64,000 bases of DNA from Hyunsoonleella pacifica (GCF_004310335.1 NZ_SIRS01000001.1:558001-622000), one strand, 5' to 3'; numbered from the stretch's first letter, positions 9,046 to 18,286 are shown. The notes: generated by a model from the sequence alone, not told the origin. A program made the numbers and translations.

Positions 9046-10007
9046 TAAAAAAACTAAAATCAGAATTACTAGCTTCCATTAAGAATAAAAGACTTAATGT
9101 ATTCTTATTATTTCTGTTTTCTGCCTTTATTATTCTAATTTTTACTAAGCTCTCAAAAGAATATACGAATATAGTAAGTATCAATATCAAGAAAATAAAC
9201 GTACCAGACAATGAAGTTATATTAAAAGATTCTACTCAAAAATTGTCAGTAACACTAAAAACGCATGGTTTTAAATGGTTAAAATATTATATAAATACTC
9301 CAGATATTAGTATTGATTTTTCAAATGAAGTCTATAAGAAGCAAAATACTTACATCTACACAAAATCTGTATCTTATTTAAATGAAAAAAAACCATTCCA
9401 GGATAATGTTAAGTTATTAAGTATTAATCCAGATACATTAGTATTTAAATTTGATACAAACCAAGTAAAGAAAGTACCAGTTAAAATAGAAACTGATATT
9501 TCTTTTTTGCCAGGGTTTGATATTTTGAAATATTACACAACAAATCCAGATTCAGTAACCATTATTGGCCCACTTGAGATCGTTAGAGATATAAATCACA
9601 TAAAGGCTGAAAAAGTGACGCTTAAAGACGTAAAGGAAGATATTTTACAAACTGTAAAACTAGAATTACCAAGCCAATCTAAAGACTTGAAATTTTCGGT
9701 TGAAACTGTTGATTTTATTGCTGAGGTTGAAAAATTTACCGAAGGTACACTAACAATACCTGTAAAGATAATTAATAAACCACAGGATATTTCAATTAAG
9801 TATTTTCCAAAAGAAGTAAAAGTATCTTATTATACGAGTTTAGATAACTTTAATAATGTAAAACAGAATGATTTTAAAGTAAGTTGTGATTTTAAAAAAG
9901 TAACTGAAAATCAGTTTGTTCTTATCCCAGAATTGGTTAAAACTCCAGATAATGTTAAGCATGTAAAGCTTAATCAAAAGCAAATAGAATTTATAATTTT
10001 AAAATGA
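9042..10007 (+). CDS. YbbR/CdaR-like membrane protein
   Basis: A 321-residue protein with one N-terminal transmembrane helix (about 19-38) followed by an extracytoplasmic beta-rich region that looks like repeated YbbR domains. In Firmicutes, YbbR (CdaR) proteins partner the diadenylate cyclase CdaA. In flavobacteria the gene commonly sits just before coaE, as here. It overlaps both neighbours by 4 bases, so translation of the three genes is probably coupled. A role in cyclic-di-AMP signalling is an inference from the family, and no cyclase is present in the window. Confidence 0.72.
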   Translation: MIKKLKSELLASIKNKRLNVFLLFLFSAFIILIFTKLSKEYTNIVSINIKKINVPDNEVILKDSTQKLSVTLKTHGFKWLKYYINTPDISIDFSNEVYKKQNTYIYTKSVSYLNEKKPFQDNVKLLSINPDTLVFKFDTNQVKKVPVKIETDISFLPGFDILKYYTTNPDSVTIIGPLEIVRDINHIKAEKVTLKDVKEDILQTVKLELPSQSKDLKFSVETVDFIAEVEKFTEGTLTIPVKIINKPQDISIKYFPKEVKVSYYTSLDNFNNVKQNDFKVSCDFKKVTENQFVLIPELVKTPDNVKHVKLNQKQIEFIILK

Positions 10008-10591
10008 TAATAGTTGGTTTAACTGGGGGTATAGGTAGTGGCAAGACTACTGTAGCAAAAGAGTTTGAGGCTTTAGGTATTCCTGTTTATATTGCAGATA
10101 TTGAGGCTAAAAAGCTGATGAATCGCTCTAAAGTGATTAAACGAAAATTGATTGCTCTTTTGGGAGAAAACGCCTATTTAGAAGGAAAGCTTAACAGGTC
10201 TTACATAGCTGGTGTTATTTTTAATGATAAAACTTACTTAGAAAAAATGAATGCTATTGTACATCCTAAAGTAGCACGACATTTTGAAAAATGGGTTGTA
10301 AAGCAAAATACATCTTATGTAATTAAAGAAGTAGCAATTCTATTTGAAAATGGAGGGGATGCACAATGTGATTATGTAATAACAGTTACTGCTCCTAAGG
10401 CAATCAGAATACAGCGTCTTTTAAAACGAGATAATACTTCAAAAGAGAAAGTAGAAGCTATTATGAAAAACCAATGGAGTGATAGTGAAAAGATAAAATA
10501 TTCTGATTTTGTAATTGTTAATGAGAACTTGGAAGAAACAAGACTTCAAGCTTATAAAATCCACCATAAAATCCTTCAAAAAATACAATAG
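10004..10591 (+). CDS. coaE: Dephospho-CoA kinase
   Basis: CoaE phosphorylates dephospho-CoA in the last step of coenzyme A synthesis. The protein is 195 residues, as expected. It has the P-loop GLTGGIGSGKTT (5-16), then a LGIPVYIADIEAK segment in which the conserved acidic residue follows the P-loop helix, and a lid region with RLLKRDN. Its ATG overlaps the YbbR stop by 4 bases. coaBC lies 6 kb upstream in a separate operon. Confidence 0.94.
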   Translation: MIIVGLTGGIGSGKTTVAKEFEALGIPVYIADIEAKKLMNRSKVIKRKLIALLGENAYLEGKLNRSYIAGVIFNDKTYLEKMNAIVHPKVARHFEKWVVKQNTSYVIKEVAILFENGGDAQCDYVITVTAPKAIRIQRLLKRDNTSKEKVEAIMKNQWSDSEKIKYSDFVIVNENLEETRLQAYKIHHKILQKIQ

Positions 10592-10601
10592 CTCTCAAGT
10601 T

Positions 10602-10664
10602 TTAACATTTTTGTTAATGTAAGGTTAAATGATAAGTTGACTAAATGTTAAAATGTTAATTTTG
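10602..10664 (+). promoter_or_regulatory. Promoter of the two-component operon with TGTTAA boxes
   Basis: TTG at 10637-10639, a 17-base spacer and TAATTTTG at 10657-10664 form a good Bacteroidetes promoter ending 4 bases before the ATG. The same stretch holds TTAACA (10602-10607), TGTTAA (10612-10617) and a direct repeat TGTTAA at 10646-10651 and 10654-10659. The last box overlaps the -7 element. Autoregulation by the downstream response regulator is an inference. Confidence 0.6.
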
Positions 10665-10668
10665 GGTA

Positions 10669-12240
10669 ATGAGCAAAAAAGTATTTGTCCTATCAGTTAT
10701 ATTAATGAGTGTATCACTTATAGGAATTATTTTTGTTCAGGCATATTTTATAAATGATGCGTACAATAACCAAAAAGAACGATTTTCGTCAGGTGTAAAA
10801 AAGGCACTTAGTTTTGTTTCAAATACAATTGAACAGAATGAATTTGATAAGTTCTTTGAAGGTCTTCAAAGTTTAGATGTTGAGAAAATAAAGGATACAA
10901 CAGCTATATCTGAGCTTTTTATTTACAGAAGAAATAACAGTACTAAAGAAACATTAATTTATAAAAGTGACGTTTTAGAAGAGGATTATAAATTATCTGC
11001 ATCGCTCTTTGACATTGGTTTAGATAGTATTGATATCAAGAATATAATTGGTAGTTCAGAACTCCAAGTCATTAATGGGAGTGATAAGGCTGATAGAGAT
11101 ATAGGTGGAGCTCCAATTTTGAAAATGATAAATAGCGGACGTTTAGACGATGCTACTCGTAATTATTTTTATAAAAATTTAAGAGCACATACAAAAAGAA
11201 TCCCAGTACATAAGAGAGTTTCTAAAGAAGAAATTTTTAGATTGTTAGCATTAAAATTAGATGAAAATAATATTAATACTGATTTTGAATTCGCAGTTTA
11301 TAGTAGAGATTTAACCACAAAACTTTATAGTGACGGATTTGAAAAAACGGAAGCATCAACGTATAGTGTGCCTATTTTTTATGATGAAAATAATCAAACT
11401 AATTATAAGCTTTTAGTAAATTTCCCAAGAGACAATAAATTTATATTCTCTTCAATACTAGGCATGGTTTTATTGTCTATTGTATTTACATCCATCATAA
11501 TAGTAGCATACTCTAGTGCATTGTTTCAATTGATAAAGCAACGTAAAATTTCGCAAATTAAAACGGATTTTATTAATAATATGACGCATGAGTTTAAAAC
11601 ACCTATTGCAACGATCAATTTAGCATTAGATGCCATAAAAAATCCTAAAATCATTGATCATAAAGATAAAGTGATACGTTATCTTAATATGATAAGGGAA
11701 GAAAACAAGCGCATGCATGCCCAAGTTGAAAACGTGTTGAGAATATCTAAACTAGAGAAGAACGAACTAAATATTAGTAAGGATAGAGTTGATCTGCACG
11801 ACCTAATTGAAGATGCCGTTACCCATGTAGAGTTAATTGTAGAAGATAGACAAGGATATATAGAAACCCATCTTAAAGCAGACCAAACATCAGTGTTGGC
11901 GAATGATACACATTTTACAAATGTAATAGTGAATATGTTAGACAATGCTATTAAATATTCACCAGATGTTCCCAAAATCGATGTTTTTACGGAAAACGTG
12001 GGTACTAATATATTATTAAAAATTCAAGATAAAGGTAGTGGTATGAGTAAAGCTGCTGCCAAACGTGTTTTCGAAAAATTTTATAGGGAACACACAGGTA
12101 ACATACATAACGTTAAAGGACATGGTCTAGGTTTAGCATACGTAAAGCGTATTGTAGAAGATCATCAAGGCTTTGTGTCAGTAGAAAGTGAAAAAGGTAA
12201 AGGAAGTACATTTACAATAAAACTTCCGCTAATATCATAG
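10669..12240 (+). CDS. Two-component sensor histidine kinase (RprX-like)
   Basis: An inner-membrane sensor kinase of 523 residues. Transmembrane helices lie at about 5-27 and 259-288 and enclose a periplasmic sensor domain of about 230 residues. The phosphoacceptor is H307 in NNMTHEFKTP. The ATPase domain shows the N box (NMLDNAIKYSPD), G1 (DKGSGM) and G2 (GHGLGLAY). It is followed after 4 bases by an OmpR-type regulator. The pair resembles RprX/RprY of Bacteroides in layout, but that name is a comparison rather than proof. The signal sensed is unknown. Confidence 0.9.
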   Translation: MSKKVFVLSVILMSVSLIGIIFVQAYFINDAYNNQKERFSSGVKKALSFVSNTIEQNEFDKFFEGLQSLDVEKIKDTTAISELFIYRRNNSTKETLIYKSDVLEEDYKLSASLFDIGLDSIDIKNIIGSSELQVINGSDKADRDIGGAPILKMINSGRLDDATRNYFYKNLRAHTKRIPVHKRVSKEEIFRLLALKLDENNINTDFEFAVYSRDLTTKLYSDGFEKTEASTYSVPIFYDENNQTNYKLLVNFPRDNKFIFSSILGMVLLSIVFTSIIIVAYSSALFQLIKQRKISQIKTDFINNMTHEFKTPIATINLALDAIKNPKIIDHKDKVIRYLNMIREENKRMHAQVENVLRISKLEKNELNISKDRVDLHDLIEDAVTHVELIVEDRQGYIETHLKADQTSVLANDTHFTNVIVNMLDNAIKYSPDVPKIDVFTENVGTNILLKIQDKGSGMSKAAAKRVFEKFYREHTGNIHNVKGHGLGLAYVKRIVEDHQGFVSVESEKGKGSTFTIKLPLIS

Positions 12241-12244
12241 AATT

Positions 12245-12949
12245 ATGGAAGAACAAAACAAGAAAATTTTATTAGTAGAGGATGATCCAAATTTTGGAAC
12301 CGTTCTTAGGGATTATTTAATGATGAATGACTATGACGTAGTTCATGCTAAAAACGGTATGGAGGGTTTTGAAAAGTTTAAAAAAGACGATTACGATTTA
12401 TGTATTTTAGATGTAATGATGCCTTATAAAGATGGGTTTACACTTGCTAAAGAAATACGTGAAAAGAATACGGATGTTCCTATAGTGTTTTTAACAGCTA
12501 AGGCCATGAAGGAAGACGTATTAAAAGGCTATAAAGTAGGAGCAGACGATTATTTAAATAAACCTTTTGATAGTGAGGTGTTACTCATGAAGATAAAGGC
12601 TATTATGCAGCGTAAAGCCACTGAGACAATAGCTGATAGTAAGCAATTTGAATTTGAGATAGGCCGTTTTCATTTAAATTCTAAGTTGCGATTTTTACGT
12701 TTTGATGGGGGAGAACCTGTAAAACTTTCTCCTAAAGAAAATGAGTTATTGCGTTTATTAGCGCTTCATGAAAATGATTTGATGCCGCGAGAATTAGCAC
12801 TAACAAAAATCTGGAGAGACGATAACTACTTTACCTCTAGAAGTATGGATGTTTATATTGCCAAGCTACGTAAATACTTAAAGTTAGATGAAAAGGTTGA
12901 AATTTTAAATATACACGGAGAAGGCTTTAGGTTAGTAATCAACAGTTAA
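12245..12949 (+). CDS. OmpR-family response regulator (RprY-like)
   Basis: A 234-residue DNA-binding regulator. The receiver domain carries the acidic pair in LLVEDD (9-14), the phosphoacceptor D56 in LDVMMP and the conserved lysine in NKPFD. The C-terminal half is a winged helix (KLSPKENELLRLL through the MDVYIAKLRKYL recognition region). It is cotranscribed with the kinase at 10669 and is its obvious partner. Tandem boxes over the operon promoter are candidate binding sites. A bidirectional terminator follows. Confidence 0.92.
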   Translation: MEEQNKKILLVEDDPNFGTVLRDYLMMNDYDVVHAKNGMEGFEKFKKDDYDLCILDVMMPYKDGFTLAKEIREKNTDVPIVFLTAKAMKEDVLKGYKVGADDYLNKPFDSEVLLMKIKAIMQRKATETIADSKQFEFEIGRFHLNSKLRFLRFDGGEPVKLSPKENELLRLLALHENDLMPRELALTKIWRDDNYFTSRSMDVYIAKLRKYLKLDEKVEILNIHGEGFRLVINS

Positions 12950-12970
12950 ATCACATTTCGCTTATAAACA

Positions 12971-12997
12971 AAAAATCCAGCGGAAGCTGGATTTTTT
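12971..12997. terminator. Bidirectional terminator between response regulator and esterase
   Basis: An 11-base-pair stem (12971-12981 with 12986-12996) closes the loop GGAA, with A-tract and T-tract flanks on either side. It lies between two convergent genes and can serve both. Confidence 0.9.
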
Positions 12998-12999
12998 AT

Positions 13000-13659
13000 T
13001 TAAATGCGTTTAGCCAACCATGTTTTAAATTCATAAAAATTTTGAGGCGCAACACCATGACCCACAGGAAACTCAGAATAGGTGTTCTTTACATTTAAAG
13101 CATCTAAAAAAGGTTGGGTTTGTCTTGCCCAGTCAGGAGGTATAACTTGATCTACACTACCGTGAGAACAATAAAAATCTAAATTTGAATACTCTTTATC
13201 ATTTAAGTTTTCTGGTAGAATATCTTTATTTATATAACCGCTAAGAGCTATAATGTTTTTTATTTTTTCAGGGTAAGTTAAAGCCAATGCATAGCTTAAA
13301 ATACTACCTTGGCTAAACCCTAAAAGCGTTATATTATTTTTATTGATACTATTATATTCATTTTTTAATTCATCAATAAATTTTGAAATTAAGTCAATAG
13401 ATTGTTTTGCTTGTACGTTATCATTCCATTTACCTTTCTCAGCATCAAAATTAATAGCATACCATGCATTACCAAATGGTTGCATTGGGTAAGGCGCTTT
13501 TGCAGAAACTATTAAAAGTTCCTCAGGTAACTCACTAGCAAAAGAAAATAAATCGTTTTCATCACTACCATATCCATGTAGCATGATAAGCAATGGTGTA
13601 TTTTCGGTTAATGAAGAAGGTCTTAGAACGTAATCTAGAGATAATGAAGTATGAAGCAT
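13000..13659 (-). CDS. Phospholipase/carboxylesterase-type alpha/beta hydrolase
   Basis: A cytoplasmic serine esterase of 219 residues. The oxyanion segment MLHGYGSDEND lies at 26-36, the nucleophile S117 is in GFSQGS, and the acid and base are D170 (HGSVDQVIP) and H201 (PVGHG). This is the pattern of the carboxylesterase/thioesterase family related to YpfH. No signal peptide is visible. It is the last gene of a minus-strand run, 3 bases after the DUF4870 gene. The natural substrate is not deducible. Confidence 0.87.
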   Translation of the reverse strand: MLHTSLSLDYVLRPSSLTENTPLLIMLHGYGSDENDLFSFASELPEELLIVSAKAPYPMQPFGNAWYAINFDAEKGKWNDNVQAKQSIDLISKFIDELKNEYNSINKNNITLLGFSQGSILSYALALTYPEKIKNIIALSGYINKDILPENLNDKEYSNLDFYCSHGSVDQVIPPDWARQTQPFLDALNVKNTYSEFPVGHGVAPQNFYEFKTWLAKRI

Positions 13660-13662
13660 GGA

Positions 13663-13992
13663 TTAACCTACATTTGAAAAAATTCTTTGAAAAAAATCGC
13701 CAACTAATGGTACAGTTTGTGCCTTACCGCTAACAGCATTAATTAAAGCATATATTACAAGAATAGCAAAGCATAAATAAAAAGAAGATGTTACCATCCA
13801 GCTGTCAAAAGAACTGGCGATAAGAGCAAATAAATGAAACATAATCCACAGACCTAAAGACTGCCTAACATTAAAGCTAATAAAAGGGTTTTTCTTATCA
13901 TTATTCATAAAATATGCAATAATTATACCTATAATTCCTAAATAACTAACTACCGAAAGTCCTTTTCCTTCTTGAATATCTTGTTCAGTCAT
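13663..13992 (-). CDS. DUF4870-type small membrane protein
   Basis: A 109-residue protein with about three hydrophobic helices (roughly 14-28, 45-62 and 68-90) and an NVRQSLGLWI segment between the first two. This pattern matches the DUF4870/Tic20-like small membrane proteins. Function is unknown. It sits 1 base from the dihydroorotase-like gene and 3 bases from the esterase, so it is part of that minus-strand operon. Confidence 0.75.
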   Translation of the reverse strand: MTEQDIQEGKGLSVVSYLGIIGIIIAYFMNNDKKNPFISFNVRQSLGLWIMFHLFALIASSFDSWMVTSSFYLCFAILVIYALINAVSGKAQTVPLVGDFFQRIFSNVG

Positions 13993-13993
13993 T

Positions 13994-15247
13994 TTATTTT
14001 AAAGCTAATACATTGTTAGAAATACTACCATAAACACTTCCTTTTAAAGCTTCTCCCTTAAAAATTGAGTTGTGCGATTTAGACAGGATGTATTGCTCTG
14101 AAAATGTATATTTTGTATTTGGATTAAATAATGTGGCGTTTATTTTATTGCCAATTTGTATTGGAGTAGTATCTATACCAAATCTTTGTTTTCCTCTTGT
14201 AAGGATTTCTACAGTCTTTTTTAGTGTAAATTTTTGTAGTAATGCTCCAAATGCACTTTCCAATCCAATAGTCCCATAATCTGCATGGTCAAACTCAATT
14301 TTTTTCAATTCAATATCTAATGGATTATGATCACTGGTTACCATATCTATTGTACCATCTTTAAGCCCATTTATTAAAGCATCAATATCATTTTGAGTTC
14401 TTAGTGGAGGCTTAACTTTAAAATTGGTGTTAAATTCCTTTAGGCTTTCATCAGTGAAATACAAATTGTGGATTGCTACACTACAGCTAATATCCAATCC
14501 TTTTGCTTTAGCTTCTTTTATTAAAGTTACACTTTTCGCTGTAGAAATTGTAGGGATGTGTAATTTACCATCAGTATATTCTAGTAAAAATAAATCTCGT
14601 GCTATTTGAAGTTCTTCGGCAAGAGCAGGATTTCCTTTTAAACCTAGCGAGGTACTTGTGATATTTTCATTCATAACTCCCAACCCAGAAATTTTATCTT
14701 CTTGCGGAAAAGAGCACACTAAACCATCAAAATTACAAGCGTATTGCAATGCTATTTTTAGAAGATTAGGATTAGAAATAGGAGTTTTGTAATCATAAAA
14801 CGCAACCGCACCAGCATTCATCATATCATATAATTCAGCTAAATCTTTTCCTGCACCGTTTTTGGTTAGAGCTCCTATGGGTAAGACATTAACTGCACCA
14901 TTTGCACTTTTAGATTTTACAAAAGAGATATCAGCACTACTATCTGCTATTGGGTTGGTATTTGGATTTAAAGCTACAGTTGTAAATCCAGATAAAGCTG
15001 CAGTTTTAATACCATTAGCTATGGTTTCTCGTTCTTCAAAACCTGGTTCCCCAAAAGATACACTGCTATCAAACCATCCTTGAGAAATATGAAGGTTTTC
15101 TAAAGCTATTTCTTGATATTTTTTAGGGTTTTTAAGATTATTACCTATTTTGGAAATCAATCCGTCTTCAATTAAAATATCTTGAATTGTGTTATGGAAA
15201 TCACTTTTAGTATCAAGTATTGTGGCGGATTTTATGAGTATGTTCAT
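13994..15247 (-). CDS. Dihydroorotase-like protein lacking metal ligands (probable pseudo-enzyme)
   Basis: The 417-residue amidohydrolase fold aligns along its length with class I dihydroorotase, including ETIANGIKTAALSGFTTVA and TSDHNP. The metal-binding HxH of the usual DxHxHxREPG motif reads DSSVSFGEPG (60-69), so both histidines are serine and the substrate arginine is glycine. The downstream PHH-type ligand segment reads SVAIHNLYFTDE. By analogy, such inactive homologues can be structural partners of aspartate transcarbamoylase. I would not annotate it as active PyrC. It overlaps the vWA gene upstream by 4 bases. Confidence 0.82.
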   Translation of the reverse strand: MNILIKSATILDTKSDFHNTIQDILIEDGLISKIGNNLKNPKKYQEIALENLHISQGWFDSSVSFGEPGFEERETIANGIKTAALSGFTTVALNPNTNPIADSSADISFVKSKSANGAVNVLPIGALTKNGAGKDLAELYDMMNAGAVAFYDYKTPISNPNLLKIALQYACNFDGLVCSFPQEDKISGLGVMNENITSTSLGLKGNPALAEELQIARDLFLLEYTDGKLHIPTISTAKSVTLIKEAKAKGLDISCSVAIHNLYFTDESLKEFNTNFKVKPPLRTQNDIDALINGLKDGTIDMVTSDHNPLDIELKKIEFDHADYGTIGLESAFGALLQKFTLKKTVEILTRGKQRFGIDTTPIQIGNKINATLFNPNTKYTFSEQYILSKSHNSIFKGEALKGSVYGSISNNVLALK

Positions 15248-17169
15248 TTAAAATATTTTAAGATGAGCATTTCCGTTAGCAACAGAATCAGTGCAAAAAT
15301 AACAAACCATTTCCACAAGGCGTTAACTTTAGTATCACTTTTTAAAGTATAAAACAATTCACTTATAGAATCACTGGTTTTTAGATGCTCTAAATTATCA
15401 ATGTCTTGATATACTAATTTACTTTCGTTTCGGTTAAAGTTGTAACTAATATTTTTAATAGAAACTTTACCATTCACTATAGAATATATGCCTTCATTAT
15501 TTGGTAGCTCATCAGTATGTATTAGTGTTTTGTTATTAAAATTTTGTTGTCTTGGGATGATTCTAATATCATTATGTTGCAACGCTAATACTTCATCCTG
15601 TTGTAAATTTACTTTAACCTCAAAACTATTTTGCTTTCCTATGTTATAGTATAGCTTAGGGATATTAAAGCTACGTTTAGCAATATTATATAATGTTGGT
15701 ACGATTAGAGGAGAGCTTTTAAAATTTGAATTACTAGAATTTAGTGAAGCTGAAAAAAGATACGTATTGTTATTAGCTATTAAAAATGGTTTTCCATCTT
15801 CGAATGATAGGATTGAAGCAAAGTTATTTGAGTTAAAACTATAAAATGAATTGATTTTTGGATATTGGAAATTTGAAATTCGTTTTTCAAAAACACCATC
15901 ATTATAAAGTGGGTGGCTGTAATTTATTGTTGTTATACGTTTTTCTGAATTTATTTCTTCTTTAAGAGTTAAACTGTAGTTTGAAAGTAAATTGTTATAA
16001 GAGCTGGTAATTGCTCTTTTTGCTGGGATAATTAGAATGGCACCACCATTACCGGTAAAAGCTTTTAAAACAGCGCTTAAAGCATTAGGAATGGTTTCTA
16101 ATTCATTTATAACAATAAGATTTTGATTGTTAATGCGATTATAATCTAAACTATTTAGACTATAACTTATAAATTGAAATTCATCTTCAGTATAAACTCG
16201 TTTTAAAAAATCTGGGTTTGTATTACTAATAGCTAAAACATTAATCTTTTCTGTAGCATTTAAATTAAAAAACAAACTATTATCAAACTTTAGATGCGAG
16301 TCGTTAATTTTAAGTTCTCCATTAATAACTTCATTCACAGGTAATTCAAAAGTAACTTTAGCTTCATTATCTATTTGTGTTGATGTTTTAGCTATTAAAT
16401 CATTGTTATTAAAAAGGGATACAGGTAGATTTTCTATAGGACTACCGTTGTTTTTTAGTAGTACTGTTAGCTCTAATTTAGTAGGGTTAGATTTTGAAAG
16501 ATAAGCAGAGTCAATAGCTACATTTTGAGTATTAATAGGCTGTAATTTCACAGCATGTAAATTAACTAAGGAATCTTTTTCAGGATTGAAGGCTTCATCT
16601 TGACTTTGAAAGTCTGAAATAAAAATTAAATTTTTTACAGTTTTTAAATCTTTGCTAAACAGGTTTTTGCTTTTCAATAGCGCAGTTTTATAAGAAGTGT
16701 TGTTAGGTGCATAACCCAATTGTAATAAACTATTTTTTATACTACCTAAAGTTGTATTTTTAAAAGTTTCAGAATTAGTTAAAATTGAAACGGGTTCATT
16801 TTCAGGAATACTAGTTAGTAGGTCTTGAATAGCACGTTTTAATAATACCCCATTATTGCCTTTAGCTTGCATACTAAAGGAATTGTCTAAATAAATTACA
16901 GTTTCAGAACTTTTATTTAGTGTTTTGTTTTTAGAATAATAAGGTTGTGCAAATGCTAATATCATTGCAGTAAATAACAACAATCTTGTAAGAAGTGTTA
17001 ACCATTTTTTTAACTGTGAACTTTTACGGGTTTGCATTACTACATTTTTTAAGAATGCAACATTAGTAAAAGGTACTTTTTTAAATTTTCTAAGTTGAAA
17101 TAAATGGACTATTATTGGAATTACCAGTAAAAATAAAGCGTAAAGAAGTTCAGGATATTTAAACTGCAT
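15244..17169 (-). CDS. BatA/vWA-domain membrane protein
   Basis: A 641-residue inner-membrane protein. An N-terminal BatA (aerotolerance regulator type) region has helices at about 5-25 and 60-76. A von Willebrand factor A domain follows, with the MIDAS motif D95-x-S97-x-S99 in YLDNSFSMQ. The long extracytoplasmic part ends in a C-terminal helix near residues 617-637 (LWKWFVIFALILLLTEMLIL). No partner MoxR ATPase is nearby, so a role in a Bat complex is only suggested. It is cotranscribed with the dihydroorotase-like gene (4-base overlap). Confidence 0.8.
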   Translation of the reverse strand: MQFKYPELLYALFLLVIPIIVHLFQLRKFKKVPFTNVAFLKNVVMQTRKSSQLKKWLTLLTRLLLFTAMILAFAQPYYSKNKTLNKSSETVIYLDNSFSMQAKGNNGVLLKRAIQDLLTSIPENEPVSILTNSETFKNTTLGSIKNSLLQLGYAPNNTSYKTALLKSKNLFSKDLKTVKNLIFISDFQSQDEAFNPEKDSLVNLHAVKLQPINTQNVAIDSAYLSKSNPTKLELTVLLKNNGSPIENLPVSLFNNNDLIAKTSTQIDNEAKVTFELPVNEVINGELKINDSHLKFDNSLFFNLNATEKINVLAISNTNPDFLKRVYTEDEFQFISYSLNSLDYNRINNQNLIVINELETIPNALSAVLKAFTGNGGAILIIPAKRAITSSYNNLLSNYSLTLKEEINSEKRITTINYSHPLYNDGVFEKRISNFQYPKINSFYSFNSNNFASILSFEDGKPFLIANNNTYLFSASLNSSNSNFKSSPLIVPTLYNIAKRSFNIPKLYYNIGKQNSFEVKVNLQQDEVLALQHNDIRIIPRQQNFNNKTLIHTDELPNNEGIYSIVNGKVSIKNISYNFNRNESKLVYQDIDNLEHLKTSDSISELFYTLKSDTKVNALWKWFVIFALILLLTEMLILKYFK

Positions 17170-17221
17170 CTAAATTTTTAGTTTATCAAACCTACGTAAT
17201 TTTTTTTATTAAGTATAGCAG

Positions 17222-18229
17222 TTAACAAAAGAAAATATAGTCTTTAAACGCTTGTAAATTTAAATTATTTAAATAAGCTCTTATTTCTTTTTGTGCCTCT
17301 TTGTTAGCCACAGTTATCAAACTTTGTGGGTTTTTAATATTAGCTAGAGCATTAAAACTAAGCATTTGCTTGCCATAGATTTCTTTTCCAATTTTATTGG
17401 GGTTATCACAAATCCATTTAAAAGCAATGCCTTTTTGTATAAATATACTTGCCATTAATTTACCTTTAGTTCCTGCACCCCAAATTACCAAAGTTTTTTC
17501 TGGATTATAATCAATATCTAAAAAGTGCTCTACTTTTAGTGTTGTAAAGTGGTTTTGAGCGTAATGTATATGTGTTCTAGAAGTTCTAGTGCTGTAGTCG
17601 CGCCATTTATGTATAACGTCATTACAAGGTATACATTTATAGTGATGTTTATAAAACCGGAATGTTAAATCATAATCTTCAGGATAAACATTTGGGTTGA
17701 AAGCATTACAAGCTTCTAAATCGTATCTATGAGCCATCCAACATGGAGAAGGAATGACACATTCTTTGTAAATTTCACTATAGTTATTACCTGATTTTGT
17801 GAGGTTGTTTAGCCAAATTTCATAATCTTTATAGCCAGGACCAACACCATTTGCATTAAAATATTTCACTAACCCCACAGCAATATGACTTTTACCATGG
17901 TTAATAAGGTTCTTGGCTAAAACCTCTAACTTATTTGGTAGCATAATATCATCACTGTCCATTCTAGTTACAAATGTGCCAGAACTATATTTAAATCCCA
18001 TTTGTAAAGCATCAATAATACCATTACCATTATTTTTTAAAAGCTGGATACGAGAATCGTTTTTAGCAAACTTTTCAACTAAATCATAACTATTGTCTGT
18101 AGAATGATCATCTATAATTAATAGTTCCCAATTGGTATAAGTTTGTTCTAGAATAGAGTTTAGACATTCGCTTAAAAAACGTTCAGTATTCTTAAACGGA
18201 GTTAAAATGCTTACCAAGGGCTGCTTCAT
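17222..18229 (-). CDS. Family 2 glycosyltransferase with a C-terminal Rossmann-like domain
   Basis: The first 230 residues are a GT2 catalytic domain: VSILTPFKNTERF at 6-18, LLIIDDHSTDNS at 37-48 and the metal motif DSDD at 91-94. Residues from about 245 form a second domain beginning LVIWGAGTKGK (247-257), a glycine-rich nucleotide-binding turn. That suggests a NAD-, nucleotide- or sugar-binding unit fused to the transferase. No membrane helix is seen. It lies 52 bases upstream of the BatA-like gene and is divergent from the M61 peptidase. Donor and acceptor are unknown. Confidence 0.85.
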   Translation of the reverse strand: MKQPLVSILTPFKNTERFLSECLNSILEQTYTNWELLIIDDHSTDNSYDLVEKFAKNDSRIQLLKNNGNGIIDALQMGFKYSSGTFVTRMDSDDIMLPNKLEVLAKNLINHGKSHIAVGLVKYFNANGVGPGYKDYEIWLNNLTKSGNNYSEIYKECVIPSPCWMAHRYDLEACNAFNPNVYPEDYDLTFRFYKHHYKCIPCNDVIHKWRDYSTRTSRTHIHYAQNHFTTLKVEHFLDIDYNPEKTLVIWGAGTKGKLMASIFIQKGIAFKWICDNPNKIGKEIYGKQMLSFNALANIKNPQSLITVANKEAQKEIRAYLNNLNLQAFKDYIFFC

Positions 18230-18286
18230 AAGGCGAATATAGTATCTTTTAACAAAACCTTAGGAAAACATGGTTACACTTAATAT

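Noticed and set aside
10004-10591. coaE and YbbR as part of a cyclic-di-AMP signalling operon
   Set aside because: No diadenylate cyclase or phosphodiesterase is in the window; only the YbbR family hints at it.
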